The notes under the pieces are model-generated. The model made no database searches, was not told the DNA's origin, and saw nothing but the letters and a program-made list of their open reading frames with translations. Both the position numbers and the translations under genes were made by a program. A DNA stretch of 64,000 bases, taken from contig NC_034011.1 of NCBI RefSeq assembly GCF_000346465.2, positions 5,112,440 through 5,176,439 of the forward strand, read 5' to 3'. Shown here piece by piece: positions 1 to 9,869 of the stretch (position 1 is its first letter; every line of letters starts with the position of its first letter). This DNA is from Prunus persica. Taxonomy: Eukaryota > Streptophyta > Magnoliopsida > Rosales > Rosaceae.

Positions 1-6
1 TCTGCC

Positions 7-1792
7 TTGCCAGTGCCCCAATCTACTCATGATAGTGAATCAAGTAAGGTAATTTCTAATGATCTATCTGTGTCCACTTATCAGTTACCCCCACAAACCA
101 CTCGTGGGAAACTTAAAATACAATATTCTACTGATATACATGCCAAGTCTAAATATCTCATTAGCCATTATGTGTCAACTCATCGTTTGTCTAAGTCATA
201 TGCATCATATTTGTGTCAATTATCTAGTGTATGTGTGCCAACTAAGTTGTAGGATGCTTTATCTAATCCCAAATGGATGGATGCCATAAATTTTGAAATG
301 GATGCCTAAAATAAGAATAAAACATGGGATTTAGTTCCTTTGCCACGAGGGAAGAAAGCTGTTGGATGCAGATGGGTGTTTATTTTGAAGCATAAAGATG
401 ATGGTTCCATTGACCGTTACAAGGATAGATTGGTAGCAAATAGTTATACTCAAACCTATGGAGTAGATTATTTGGAGACCTTTGCTCCAGTGGCAAAGCT
501 CAATACTGTGCGTGTAGTATTGTACCTGGCTGCTAACCGCGACTGGCTCTTATTACAATTCGATGTCAAAAATGCATTTCTATATGGTGACCTCAATGAG
601 GAGATTTACATGGATCTCCTTCTTGGTATTCCTATAACCTCTAAGGATGGTGTTGTGTGTAAGCTGCGGAAGTCTTTATATGGATTGAAGCAGTCTCCAA
701 GAGCTTGGTTTGGGAGATTTACAGCATCTATGAAGAAATTTAGGTATGTGCAAAATAACTCAGACCATACTTTGTTTCTAAAGCGTCATAAAGGTAAATT
801 GACAGCTTTAATTATTTATGTTGATGATATGATTGTGACTGGAGATGATCAGGCAGAAATGCAAAATTTTCAGAAGTATCTGGCTTCCGAGTTTGAGATG
901 AAGTCATTGGGTGATTTGAAGTACTTTCTTGGGATTGAAGTTCTTTCTTGGGATTGAAGTTGTCAAATCTAAACATGGTATCTTTCTGTCTCAAAGAAAA
1001 TATATTTTGGATTTACTTGCAGAGACTGGAATGTTATATTGTAAACCAATTGATACCTCTAGTGAATAGAATCATAAGTTGGGGTTATATCCTGATCAAG
1101 TCCCTACAAATAAAGAGCATTATCAACGACTTGTGAGGAAATTGATTTATTTATCTCATACACGTCCTGATATTACATATGCAGTGAGTGTAGTGAGTCA
1201 GTTTATGCATTCTCCTAGTGACGATCATATGGGTGTTGTGATGCGCATCTTGAGGTATCTGAAAGTAACTCTGGGAAATGGGTTAATGTTTTACAAGTAT
1301 GGTCATACAGATGTAGAAGGGTATACGAATGCTGATTGGGCTGGTTCAGTCACTGATAGACGTTCTACGTATGGGTATTTCACATTTGTTGGTGGTAATC
1401 TTGTTACTTGGAGAAGTAAAAAGCAAAAAGTGGTATCTAGGTCTAGTGCCTAGGCCGAGTACCGTAGGATGGCTCAAGGTGTGTGCAAGTTACTATGGTT
1501 GAGAAGATTGTTGAGAGATCTTGGGTTTGGACCACAGAAACCCATGGATTTGTATTGTGATAATAAAGCTGCAATTGTAATTACGCATAACCCTGTGCAA
1601 CATGATCGTACAAAACACGTGGAGGTTGATCGACATTTTGTTAAAGAGAAGTTAGATGCTGAAATGATTTCTTTTCCGTTTATATCATCCGAGTATCAAC
1701 TGGCAGATGTTCTTACAAAAGCTGTGTCTACTACGGTCTTTCTCAACTCGCTTGATAAGTTGGACATGCGTGACATCTTTGCTCCCACTTGA
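7..1792 (+). pseudogene. copia pol remnant (reverse transcriptase, RNase H)
   Basis: The translation carries copia RT landmarks: a segment like FDVKNAFLYGDL, the SLYGLKQSPRAW motif and the catalytic YVDDM box near position 820. The RNase H part follows, with YCDNKAAI and TKHVEVDRHF and an ADVLTKA tail. Frame 1 is interrupted by stops at 250 and 307. A 19-bp tandem duplication (931-949 repeated from 950) shifts the frame. Two more stops follow at 1067 and 1451. These breaks show a dead copy. The substitutions are few enough that recognisable protein survives throughout, so the insertion is probably not very old. Confidence 0.93.
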
Positions 1793-1799
1793 GGGGGAG

Positions 1800-1983
1800 T
1801 GTTAGCGAGATCCTAGCTTAATTAGGATATTTATTTCCTAGTTTATTATGATTATATTTCTTTCATTTTTGTACAGATATTGTGTAATTAGGTTTTTATC
1901 TTGTTTCCTAGTTTGACCCTACTAGGGTTACATCATTGTACTATAAATATCTTCTTTTGGATAATGAAATACAACCTGAAACA
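1800..1983 (+). repeat. 3' LTR of the copia element
   Basis: The LTR starts TGTTAGCGAG directly after the polypurine tract and contains a TATA-like CTATAAATAT near 1951. The right edge is uncertain. A CA-ending candidate is GAAACA at 1983, with other candidates up to about 1993. The 5' LTR is outside the window, so neither the edge nor a target duplication can be confirmed. Confidence 0.7.
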
Positions 1984-2630
1984 TATTCTACCCATATTGT
2001 TTGACTAAATTCAATCAACTTAAAACAGCTTGCATGATATAAAAAAGCTACACATTGCTGCACTTACAATGAAGAACCAGCTGATGCAATGAAATGCTGT
2101 GATGATATGTTCATTTGTAAGTATAGCACATCATCAAGTGACCTGTTAATATGCTTGAATTATGCATACTCTAATCATAAGTTATTTGTCAATCACTAAG
2201 TGGCTAATGGAATGAGCTATAATGCTAATAAATAAATAAAATTCAACTAGTTGTCATCATTCTGCCATCATTTCTCCAGATCACTTGTGACTCCTACCAA
2301 TTGCAAATAAGGAAACAAACTCCCAAAAATTATACAGAGATTGTTTTTTTTTTAAAAACTTTGTGGAAGTTTCAAGGTCTCACCCACTTATTGGAAATGG
2401 AGATGCAATTCACCCATGAAGGAAGTAATAGACTAATAGTGACACAATCTTAGTTCAAAATTCAGATTTAAGCACATGCAGAAAACCAGGATGGTAAAAT
2501 AACCATTTTATATGGTTGCTATAACGAAGACATAAAGTAAATAGGCAATGTCAATTCATAAACTAAGAAAATGATCATAAAATCATTACCACAATAAAAT
2601 ACTAAACAATCAAAATTTATGCCGGACTGA
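1984..2630. other. intergenic, no gene seen
   Basis: AT-rich sequence between the copia LTR and the gene-fragment patchwork. I see no convincing exon, RNA gene or complete repeat. Confidence 0.6.
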
Positions 2631-2714
2631 CTCAACATGGAATACTTCCTCTTACGGCCAGCCCTTGGCCTTCACTGGAATTTCTCGTCAGCCTCTTCAA
2701 AATCCCCCTGCAAT
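2630..2714 (-). pseudogene. C-terminal exon of transcription factor IIIA, with stop
   Basis: Read on the minus strand from a CAG acceptor, this translates to GDFEEADEKFQ, then TGA, then RPRAGRKRKY. Plant TFIIIA ends with a basic segment of very similar sequence after its last zinc finger. The stop sits where the family has Arg-Ser, so the basic tail would be lost. The exon keeps its acceptor site (TTGCAG), so it came from genomic DNA and not from a processed mRNA. The TFIIIA zinc-finger exons that should precede it are absent; exons of another gene sit there instead. Confidence 0.75.
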
Positions 2715-2859
2715 TCAAAGCAATAATGTCCCACATATATGAACTCATAATAAATAGCTGCGTGGCTTTGCTCGGACCTTTTATTTTATCTTTATATATA
2801 TATTTTTTAAGAAATAGTTTAGCCGCGGATTTATTCGGCTCTTTTATTTTTCATAAATA

Positions 2860-3219
2860 GCATAGCCGGGCGGCTATATTAGTTTTTTATTTTTTTTTAA
2901 GAAGAATTAGCATAGCCGCACGGCTCTACTCGGTTTTCCGAATTTGTTTAACGAAGTAGTATAGCCGAACGGCTATACCTGGTAATTTTTTTTAACAAAT
3001 AGTATAGCCGCTCGGCTATACTCGGTTTTCACAAATTTTTTAAAGAAATAGTATAGCCGAGCGGTTATACCCGGTATTTTTTTAAAAAATAATATAGTCG
3101 TGCAGCTATACTCGGTTTTCCCAAATTTTTTTTTTTTCAAAAAATAGTATAGCCGCACGGCGAAACTCTGTTTCTCCAATTTTTTTGAACAAAGAAATAG
3201 TATAGCCGGGCGGCCATAC
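2860..3219. repeat. palindrome array A (GTATAGCCG-NN-CGGCTATAC)
   Basis: Eight copies of a 20-bp palindrome start at 2860, 2910, 2959, 3002, 3051, 3092, 3147 and 3200, a step of 41-55 bp. Worn copies extend upstream to about 2755. The consensus arms are GTATAGCCG and CGGCTATAC around two free bases (here gg, ca, aa, ct, ag, tg, ca, gg). Spacers are T/A-rich and often begin TCGGTTTT. The array lies between exon-like pieces on the minus strand (2630-2714 and 3338-3394), so it occupies an intron-like position. Confidence 0.88.
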
Positions 3220-3337
3220 TGTGTTTATTGCTTCAATCGTAACTTCTTGCCTCTCCTACAGAAAAGCCAATACCAAGTTTAAATCATTGTAATCTAAAGA
3301 TCATCAAAAACAAATAATTTCAAAAGTCTCACCTTTT

Positions 3338-3394
3338 TCTTAATCTTCCCGCCTGGAAGACGCTTGACTTCTTCTTGCTTAGGTGCTGAAGTGC
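3338..3394 (-). pseudogene. exon fragment of an unidentified gene (X, part 2)
   Basis: On the minus strand a TTCAG acceptor is followed by an open segment reading roughly PKQEEVKRLPGGKIKKK and then a clean AAG/GTGAGA donor. It is in phase with the exon-like piece at 3497-3590 upstream and with the TFIIIA C-terminal exon downstream. I do not recognise the source protein. The lysine-rich end could be a nuclear or ribosomal tail, but that is only composition. Confidence 0.5.
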
Positions 3395-3496
3395 CACCAC
3401 CAACCCCGAGAGAGAGAGAGAGGGAGAGTGAGTGGGGGTAATGAATTACAAACATACACTGCTACATACATCTATACACATATTTACAGTATTACC

Positions 3497-3590
3497 TGAA
3501 GAAGAAGCAGCTCCATCTCCACTAGAAGATATACCAGCAGACTGCAACTGGTTGGCTACTTTATCAGCTTCCTTCGCATTAGCCTCTGCC
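3497..3590 (-). pseudogene. exon fragment of an unidentified gene (X, part 1)
   Basis: On the minus strand this runs from a GGGCAG acceptor to a TCAG/GTAATA donor and reads ANAKEADKVANQLQSAG followed by a Ser/Gly-rich end. Phase and orientation fit the exon at 3338-3394, so the two were probably neighbouring exons of one gene. The source gene is not recognised. Confidence 0.5.
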
Positions 3591-3750
3591 CAAAATATGT
3601 TTCACAAAATCTGATGCTATCCAACTCATTAACCAAAAGCTTGAGCCAAATTTATATCCCTCTTTAACTCTCAATTAAATCCCAATTTCTTTGCTTTTCC
3701 TCACCCTCAATTGCTTATGTCTGGTTCATTTTCAGTGAGAACAAGCAATC

Positions 3751-4074
3751 ATGGAAAATAGGGATCAAGGTGCAGCTCAAAACCATGCTTGTGCTTCCTG
3801 CAACCATCAGAGGAGAAAATGTGATGAGACCTGTGAAATGGCCCCATACTTTCCAGCCAGCAGGTACAATGAGTTCCAAAATGCTCATAAGATCTTTTGT
3901 GTGAGCAACATCCAAAAGATCATGGCCATGGCTGCACCTGATCAAAGACAGGCAGCTGCTGAAAGCCTTCCCACGGAAGGGAATGCAAGGAAAAATGATC
4001 CTGTGCGTGGTTGTCTTGGCAATATCACAAGTCTCAATGTTTCTTGTTTCTCTGCCTCATATGTTTCTTGTTAG
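3751..4074 (+). pseudogene. truncated LOB-domain (LBD) transcription factor
   Basis: This ORF of 107 codons begins with the LOB-domain zinc-binding block. The Cys spacing is C-x2-C-x6-C-x3-C (CASCNHQRRKCDETC), followed by MAPYFPA and FQNAHKIFCVSNI, which match the family core. The later block ending DPVRGCLGNITSLN is also present. Family members normally continue into a leucine-zipper-like coil and a variable C-terminus. Here the frame runs into unrelated residues and stops at 4074, the first base of a palindrome repeat (array B). The gene is therefore cut off at the array edge. It could be expressed as a short LOB-only protein, but truncated fragment is the simpler reading. It is the only piece in this patchwork on the plus strand. 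Confidence 0.8.
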
Positions 4075-4215
4075 TATAGCCGCGGCTTTACTCGGCTCTT
4101 TTTAAGAAAAATAAATAGTATCGCCGTCCGGCTATACTAGATTTAAAAAAAAAATTTTTAACAAATTGTATAGCCGCGCGGCTATACTCAATTTTTTAAG
4201 TTCTGGGCTATACTC
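4074..4215. repeat. palindrome array B
   Basis: There are three clear palindromes: 4074-4091 (GTATAGCCG joined directly to CGGCTTTAC, with no central bases), 4118-4137 (centre tc, one arm change) and 4168-4187 (centre cg, both arms perfect). A half-copy follows at about 4203-4219. The step is about 47 bp, as in array A. The array starts exactly where the LBD fragment ends. Confidence 0.85.
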
Positions 4216-4855
4216 GGCAGAATACAAAAAAAAAATTGAATCAGAAATGAAAGCTACCATGACAAACCCACGATTACAGTTTTCAATCGGACACTTAAAG
4301 AGTTTCATTTGGTGCTAAAGAAGATGACGATTTAAGTCGTCCTTTCTTCTGAAGCAGGAACGACAATCATCCACCGCACAAACGTATTGAGGCTTGCTTG
4401 TAAAGAATAAGCTAAATGAATTCAGGAACCAATAACCATAGTTTCAAAATACAAGTGAACAAGCATTCAATTCTAACTGAACAGTACGTGATTGAGGCTT
4501 GCTTGATGGAGCTTCTCAGGAGGTATCCCACCTGGTACTGGTCCATTCAAGTCAAAACCTCTCGCATTTTGGAGTTCTTCGTGTGGGATCCAATGCTTCA
4601 TGATATCCAACGAATAGTTGTTAAAAATATTGAATCCTGCAAAAAAATTATCTTCAATTGATTCCAAAATTACAGGACCTTCTCCTTATAGACACAATCA
4701 GCTGTAATGAAGCTATCAAACTAATCGGTAGCAATATCAAGCTATACAAGCTGCCGCTGGTTTCCTTAAGACAACTTCAGGCACCAATGCTTATGGTATG
4801 GAATCATGTGAAAGTTATTAACAATTTAAAGTTAATAGCAAACAATACCTCAAGG
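4216..4855. other. non-coding or unidentified fragments
   Basis: This lies between array B and the TFIIIA zinc-finger exon. On the minus strand a segment from about 4570 to 4640 has a TTTTGCAG acceptor and an open reading with WIPHEELQNARG, but I recognise no family. The words TTGAGGCTTGCTTG occur twice (about 4387 and 4493), which suggests a local duplication. Confidence 0.4.
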
Positions 4856-4856
4856 G

Positions 4857-5019
4857 AATGACTTTGCATGTGTTGCTTGAAATATGCAGGTTTCTTAAAA
4901 GTAGCACCATATTCTTGGCAAGTATTGGATTTTCCCCTATCTCCTTCCCCATCCCCATCAGCCTCTACGACAGTCGGACAGAAGATGCAAACCAAGCTGA
5001 AGAGGAGGGATTAGGGAAT
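4857..5019 (-). pseudogene. TFIIIA zinc-finger exon, broken finger
   Basis: The minus-strand reading GATFKKPAYFKQHMQSHSLE matches a zinc finger near the N-terminus of plant TFIIIA, just after an acidic Gly/Asp/Glu stretch. It ends at a GAG/GTATTG donor. The paired cysteines that should precede GATF are damaged: the second Cys is Tyr (CQEYGATF). That breaks the zinc site. With the TFIIIA C-terminal exon at 2630-2714 on the same strand, this marks two ends of one source gene, with the central fingers missing. Confidence 0.8.
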
Positions 5020-5224
5020 AATATAGATGAGTCACAGACTGACTTTATTCATGATATATATCTGTGACTCTGAATGGTTGTGAAGTGGATTTGGTTAGCT
5101 CCATTCTCTAGGTTTCGTTTTTCCATATACATGCAACGCAACGCAAGTCAAGTGTTTTTGAGACCCTTCTTACTTGCAATGCCACAAACCAAAATTTCTT
5201 ATCTACTTGCATGCAACACTAGTT

Positions 5225-8200
5225 AATGTTTTATAACATAACATTCTTGTTTCTTTGATTCAATGATTACTATAAACTCAAATATATGGAATTATGATTT
5301 TACACCTCAAAAGTTGAAGGATTTGTAGTAAGAAACGCGTTCCTTTTTTCAGTATACTCTTCTGATTTTAATTTATTGTTTATGAATTTTTTAAGATAAA
5401 TAATATAAATATAAGAGAAATGACACGTGCTGCTGTAATTGATGATATGGTATCATGAACTCAAAATGTGGAACCATAATTTTAGACCTTTGTAATCGAA
5501 GATAATGTCATAAGGAGTTTGTAACAATTTTTGGTATATTTTTCTGATTTTTAATTATTTATTTACTAATTTTTAAACAACAACAACAACAAAAAAAAAA
5601 GGATAAACTGGAGGACAGCCGTCAGACACACTGACCGCGCCCATTCAGATTCAGCTTCCGCCATGTGTCGCCCCATACGATTTAATATTATTTTTTTAGG
5701 ATTTAACTTATAAAATTGATAATAAATTAAATACAAATCCAAAAAATACAGCGAAAATTGGTACGAACTCCTTGTGACATTCTCTATATCCTCAAACTCC
5801 AAAAATATAATTTTGACTCATAAATAACAAAAACTCAATTTTATTTCAAAGCAAATCAAAACACTAACTTATGTTCTGTAACATAACGCTCTTGTTCTTT
5901 GATTTAACGCTTACCATGAACTATTTGTCCAAAAAAAAAAATGCTTACCATGAACTCCAATATGTGGAATCACGATTTTAGACCTTTTTAATTGAAGATG
6001 ATCAAGGAGTTTGTATCAATTTTTCTTGTATTTTCCTGATTTTTAATTATTTTTTATGAATTTTAGAAGTAAAATCCAAGAAAAGTAATATTAAATTATA
6101 GAGAATCACACGTGGCAGACGCTGAAAGGAGAGCAGTCATTTTTTCAGCAGGTGGCGTCCTACGATTGCGCCACATGTCATTTTGTTTACATTTTCTAAG
6201 TTTATCTTAAAAAATTAATTAAAAATCAGAAAAATATACCGAAAATTTCTACAAACTCCTTACGACATTGTCTTTAACTATGGAGGTCTAAAATCATGAT
6301 TCCACGTATTTATGTTCATAGTAATCATCAAATCAAAGAACATGAGTGTTATGTTATAGAGCATATCAACTAGTGTTTTAGATTGTTTAGAGATAAATGT
6401 GAGTTTTTGTCATCAATTTATATTTTTCTAAGTGAAATTATATTTTTATAGCTTGATTGCATAGAGAATGTCACAAGAAGTTCGTAGGACTATCTGGTGT
6501 ATTTTTTGAATTTTTAATTTATTTGTTATGAATTTTAGAAGTGGAATCCAATAAAAATAATATTAAATTATAGAGAATCACACGTGGCTGCAACTGAAAG
6601 GATAACAATCATTGTTTTTGACAGGTGGCGTCCTAAGATTGCACCACATTTCATTTTGTTTACTTTTTCCAAGTTTATTATAACATAACATTTTCATTTC
6701 TTTGATTCAATGATTACTATAAACTCAAATATATGGAATTATGATTTTACACCTCAAAAGTTGAAGGATTTGTAGTAAGAAACGCATTCCTTTTTTTGGT
6801 GTACTCTTCTGATTTTTAATTAATTGTTTATGAATTTTTTAAGATAAATAATATAAATATAAGAGAAATGACACGCGCTGTTGTAATTGAAGATATGGAA
6901 TCATGAACTCAAAATGTGGAACCATAATTTTAGACCTTTGTAATCGAAGATAATGTCATAAGGAGTTTGTAACAATTTTCGGTATATTTTTCTGATTTTT
7001 AATTATTTATTTACTAATTTTTAAACAAAAACAACAACAAAAAAAGATCAAAATGGACAGTGGTGCAATTACTGGAGGACAGCCATCAGACACACTGATC
7101 GTGCCCATTCAGCTTCCGCCACGTGTCGCTCCATACCATTTAATAATAATTTTATAGGATTTAACTTACAAAATTCATAATAAATGAAATAAATATCCAA
7201 AAAATTCACCGAAAATTGATAGGAACTCCTTGTGACATTCTTTACGCCCTAAAACTCCAAAAATATAATTTTTAATCATTAAAATTGAAAATGATATCAA
7301 AAACTCAATTTCATTTCAAAACAAATCAAAATACTAAATTATGTTCTATAACATTACGCTCTTGTTCTTTGATTTAACGCTTACTTGAACTCAATTATTT
7401 ACCGATTTTACACCTTCATAATCGAAGATAATGTTATAAGGAGTTTGTAGCAATTTTCGGTGTATTTTTCTGGTTTTTAAGTAATTTGTTAATGAATTTT
7501 TAAACATGAACTTGATAAAAGTATCAAAAACTGACACATGGCGCAATGACAGGAGGGGGAGACTTTCGAAAATGCCAAATGAGAGAAAAGAATCCAAAAT
7601 GGATAAAATTATCCTTATTTATTTTTGGATTTCCTAAGGAATCCGTTACATTTGCATGTCTTTGATTTGAAAGTTGAGATGTTTTTCTGTCTTTTTTGAA
7701 AAAGATTTGGTTTTTTCCAAAAGTGAAAGTTTTTTTTTTTGCTAAAACATAAATTTACTTATTATTTTTCTAGGATTGAACTTATAAAATTGATAATAAA
7801 TTAAATACAAATCCAAAAAATACACCGACAATTAGTACGAACTCCTCGTGACATTCTCTACTTCATCAAACTCCAAAAATATAATTTTGACTCATAAAAT
7901 AACAAAAACTCAACTTTGTTTCAAAACAAATTAAAACACTAACTTATGTTCTATAACATAACGCTCCTGTTCTTTGATTTAACGCTTACCATGAACTATT
8001 TGTCCAAAAAAAAAAATGACGCTTACCATGAACTTAAATATATGGAATCACGATTTTAGACCTTTATAATCGAAGATAATCAAGGAGTTGGTATCAATTT
8101 TTGGTGTATTTTCCTGATTTTTAATTATTTTTTATGAATTTTAGAAGTGAAATCCAAGAAAAATAATATTAAATTATAGAGAATCACACGTGGCAGATGC

Positions 8201-8770
8201 TGAAAGGAGAGTAGTCATTTTTTTCAACAGGTGGCGCCCTACGATTGCTCCACATGTCATTTTGTTTACATTTTCCAAGTTTATCTTAAAAAATCAGAAA
8301 AAATTAATTAAAAATCAGAAAAATATACCGAAAATTGCTACAAACTCCTTACGACATTGTCTTTAACTATGGAGGTCTAAAATCATGATTCCACATATTT
8401 ATATTCATGGTAATCATCGAATCAAAGAAAATGAGTGTTATGTTATAGAGAATCAACTAGTGTTTTAGATTGTTTAGAAATAAATGTGAGTTTTTGTCAT
8501 CAATTTATATTTTTTCTAAGTGAAATTATATTTTTATAGCTTGATTGCGTAGAGAATGTCACAAGGAGTTCGTAGGACTATCCGGTGTATTTTTTGGATT
8601 TTTAATTTATTTGTTATAAATTTTAGAAGTGGAATCCAATAAAAATTATATTAAATTATACAGAATCACACGTGGCTGCAACTGAAAGGATAGCAATCAT
8701 TGTTTTGACAGGTGGCGTCCTAAGATTGCTCCACATTTCATTTTGTTTACTTTTTCCAAATTTATTATAA
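5225..8770. repeat. tandemly duplicated long inverted-repeat (foldback) elements
   Basis: A segment containing TCAATGATTACTATAAACTC and a following stretch (AATGTGGAACCATAATTTTA) occurs at about 5233-5680 and again near 6680-7140, an offset of about 1447-1464 bp. A second block (about 5820-6660) recurs at about 7895-8760, an offset of about 2075-2090 bp. Within each block the left half recurs inverted in the right half. For example, 5881-6060 is complementary to 6190-6355. Each core has CACGTGGC and GCCACATGTC-like arms. This is the structure of a foldback or long-TIR MITE family that has multiplied locally. No protein-coding gene is visible. Confidence 0.8.
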
Positions 8771-8866
8771 AAAATTAATTAAAAATTAGAAAAATACATC
8801 GAAAATTGCTACAAACTCAACAAACTCCTTACGACATTGTCTTTCACTATAGAGGCCTAAATTATT

Positions 8867-8975
8867 ATTATATGATTATTTACCCTAAATTATTATTCTG
8901 TTACTTTTTATCCTAAATTATTATTCTATTACTTTTTACTATGAATTATTATATTACTTTTTAATAATAATAAAT
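8867..8975. repeat. 28-bp AT-rich minisatellite
   Basis: The unit CCTAAATTATTATTCTGTTA plus a TTTTTA-type tail repeats about three to four times with a 28-bp period, with copies starting near 8867, 8893 and 8921. It separates the foldback cluster from a further partial foldback copy at 8985-9140. Confidence 0.65.
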
Positions 8976-9256
8976 GAAATAAAAATCCACCATGTGTCAC
9001 TCGATACCATTTAATAATAATTTTCTAGGATTTAACTTACAAAATTCATAATAAATGAAATAAAAAATCTAAAAAAATACACCAAAATTTGATAGGAACT
9101 CATTGTGACATTCCCTACACTCTGAAACTCAAAAAAATATAATTTTATGTGAATGCAATGGCTAGGTGAGTACATGGATAATATCCACAATCTATGGGAA
9201 CCCAACATCGCAGCACAAAAGCAGTATTTCTGGCATCTCACCTGCTTCTTCCCTTG

Positions 9257-9326
9257 CTTTGAAAGGCCTAATTGGGTGAGAACATCCTTGAGCTCGTTTA
9301 TTCGAAAATATGCCAATTTTTCCTGC
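9257..9326 (-). pseudogene. orphan SAP-domain exon of SIZ1 (E3 SUMO ligase)
   Basis: The minus-strand reading EKLAYFRINELKDVLTQLGL, continuing SKQGKKQ, is the SAP-domain exon at the N-terminus of plant SIZ1. It keeps its CTGCAG acceptor at 9327-9332 and a GTGAGA donor just below 9257. No other SIZ1 exon (PHD, SP-RING) follows within the window; downstream sequence joins the foldback repeats. It is best read as a captured or leftover gene fragment. The sequence around 9650-9760 on the same strand resembles a 5' leader and may be part of the same fragment. Confidence 0.8.
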
Positions 9327-9869
9327 AGTAGCAAACAAAAATTATAATAAGTTCACCACATCAATAAGTAACATCCAATTATGTAACTAGATTTACTACA
9401 CTTTCTTAAAAGCTAATTCCCCATCAACACTACTTGCCCAACTATTTGTGATCAACTGTATTCCAGTAAAATGTCTTTGCTTCTTCATATCTGTCTATAG
9501 TTAAATCTTCCTTCTTGTGTCATCCATTCACACCTTATGCATGTCACACAAGCAACAATAAGGGAAAAATTAACATTAAGCAAAAAGATATCACTGCAGT
9601 TAAGACATACCCAACTACATTATGTCATACACTAAATGGAAAAAAGACAAACCAAGTGACACACATAAACCCTAGAAACCGATTGAAATCTTACTGGGGT
9701 GAATGAATTGGAGAACGACGATGGAGGTCGTGACAATGGCTACCCCCGTTCCTCTCACTTGACAAAGTTGTTTTCAAAACGGATAATTGCAACCCGATTG
9801 TAGCATAACGAGTTCAACCATGGGATCAATCTGATGACTATAAAATAACTCCGCACAACTTACCCCACT

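Larger units (their letters stand above)
1..1983 (+). mobile_element. Ty1/copia retrotransposon, 3' part, decayed
   Basis: The window opens inside a copia-type element. Reverse transcriptase and RNase H coding sequence runs to 1792. A purine-rich tract (GAGGGGGAG, 1791-1799) follows directly, and a short 3' LTR starts with TGTTAG at 1800. This order (RT, RNase H, polypurine tract, LTR) is that of the 3' end of a copia element. The 5' part lies outside the window. The element cannot be autonomous because its pol frame is broken several times. Confidence 0.92.

Noticed and set aside
2973..3179. Minus ORF of 68 codons across array A
   Set aside because: The open frame results from a repeat unit without stops. 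Its protein merely repeats LYYFFKK-like words.
2860..3219. Palindrome array as a CRISPR array
   Set aside because: The repeat cores are short, the spacers are low-complexity and related to each other, and the setting is a plant nuclear genome. It is not CRISPR.
4473..4667. Minus ORF as a leucine-rich-repeat protein fragment
   Set aside because: The phrase GPVPGGIPPEKL looks LRR-like, but the leucine spacing does not fit and it runs through a likely donor site. The family remains unknown.
5566..7597. Minus ORFs inside the foldback repeats
   Set aside because: They are AT-rich frames in duplicated non-coding repeat arms with no family resemblance.
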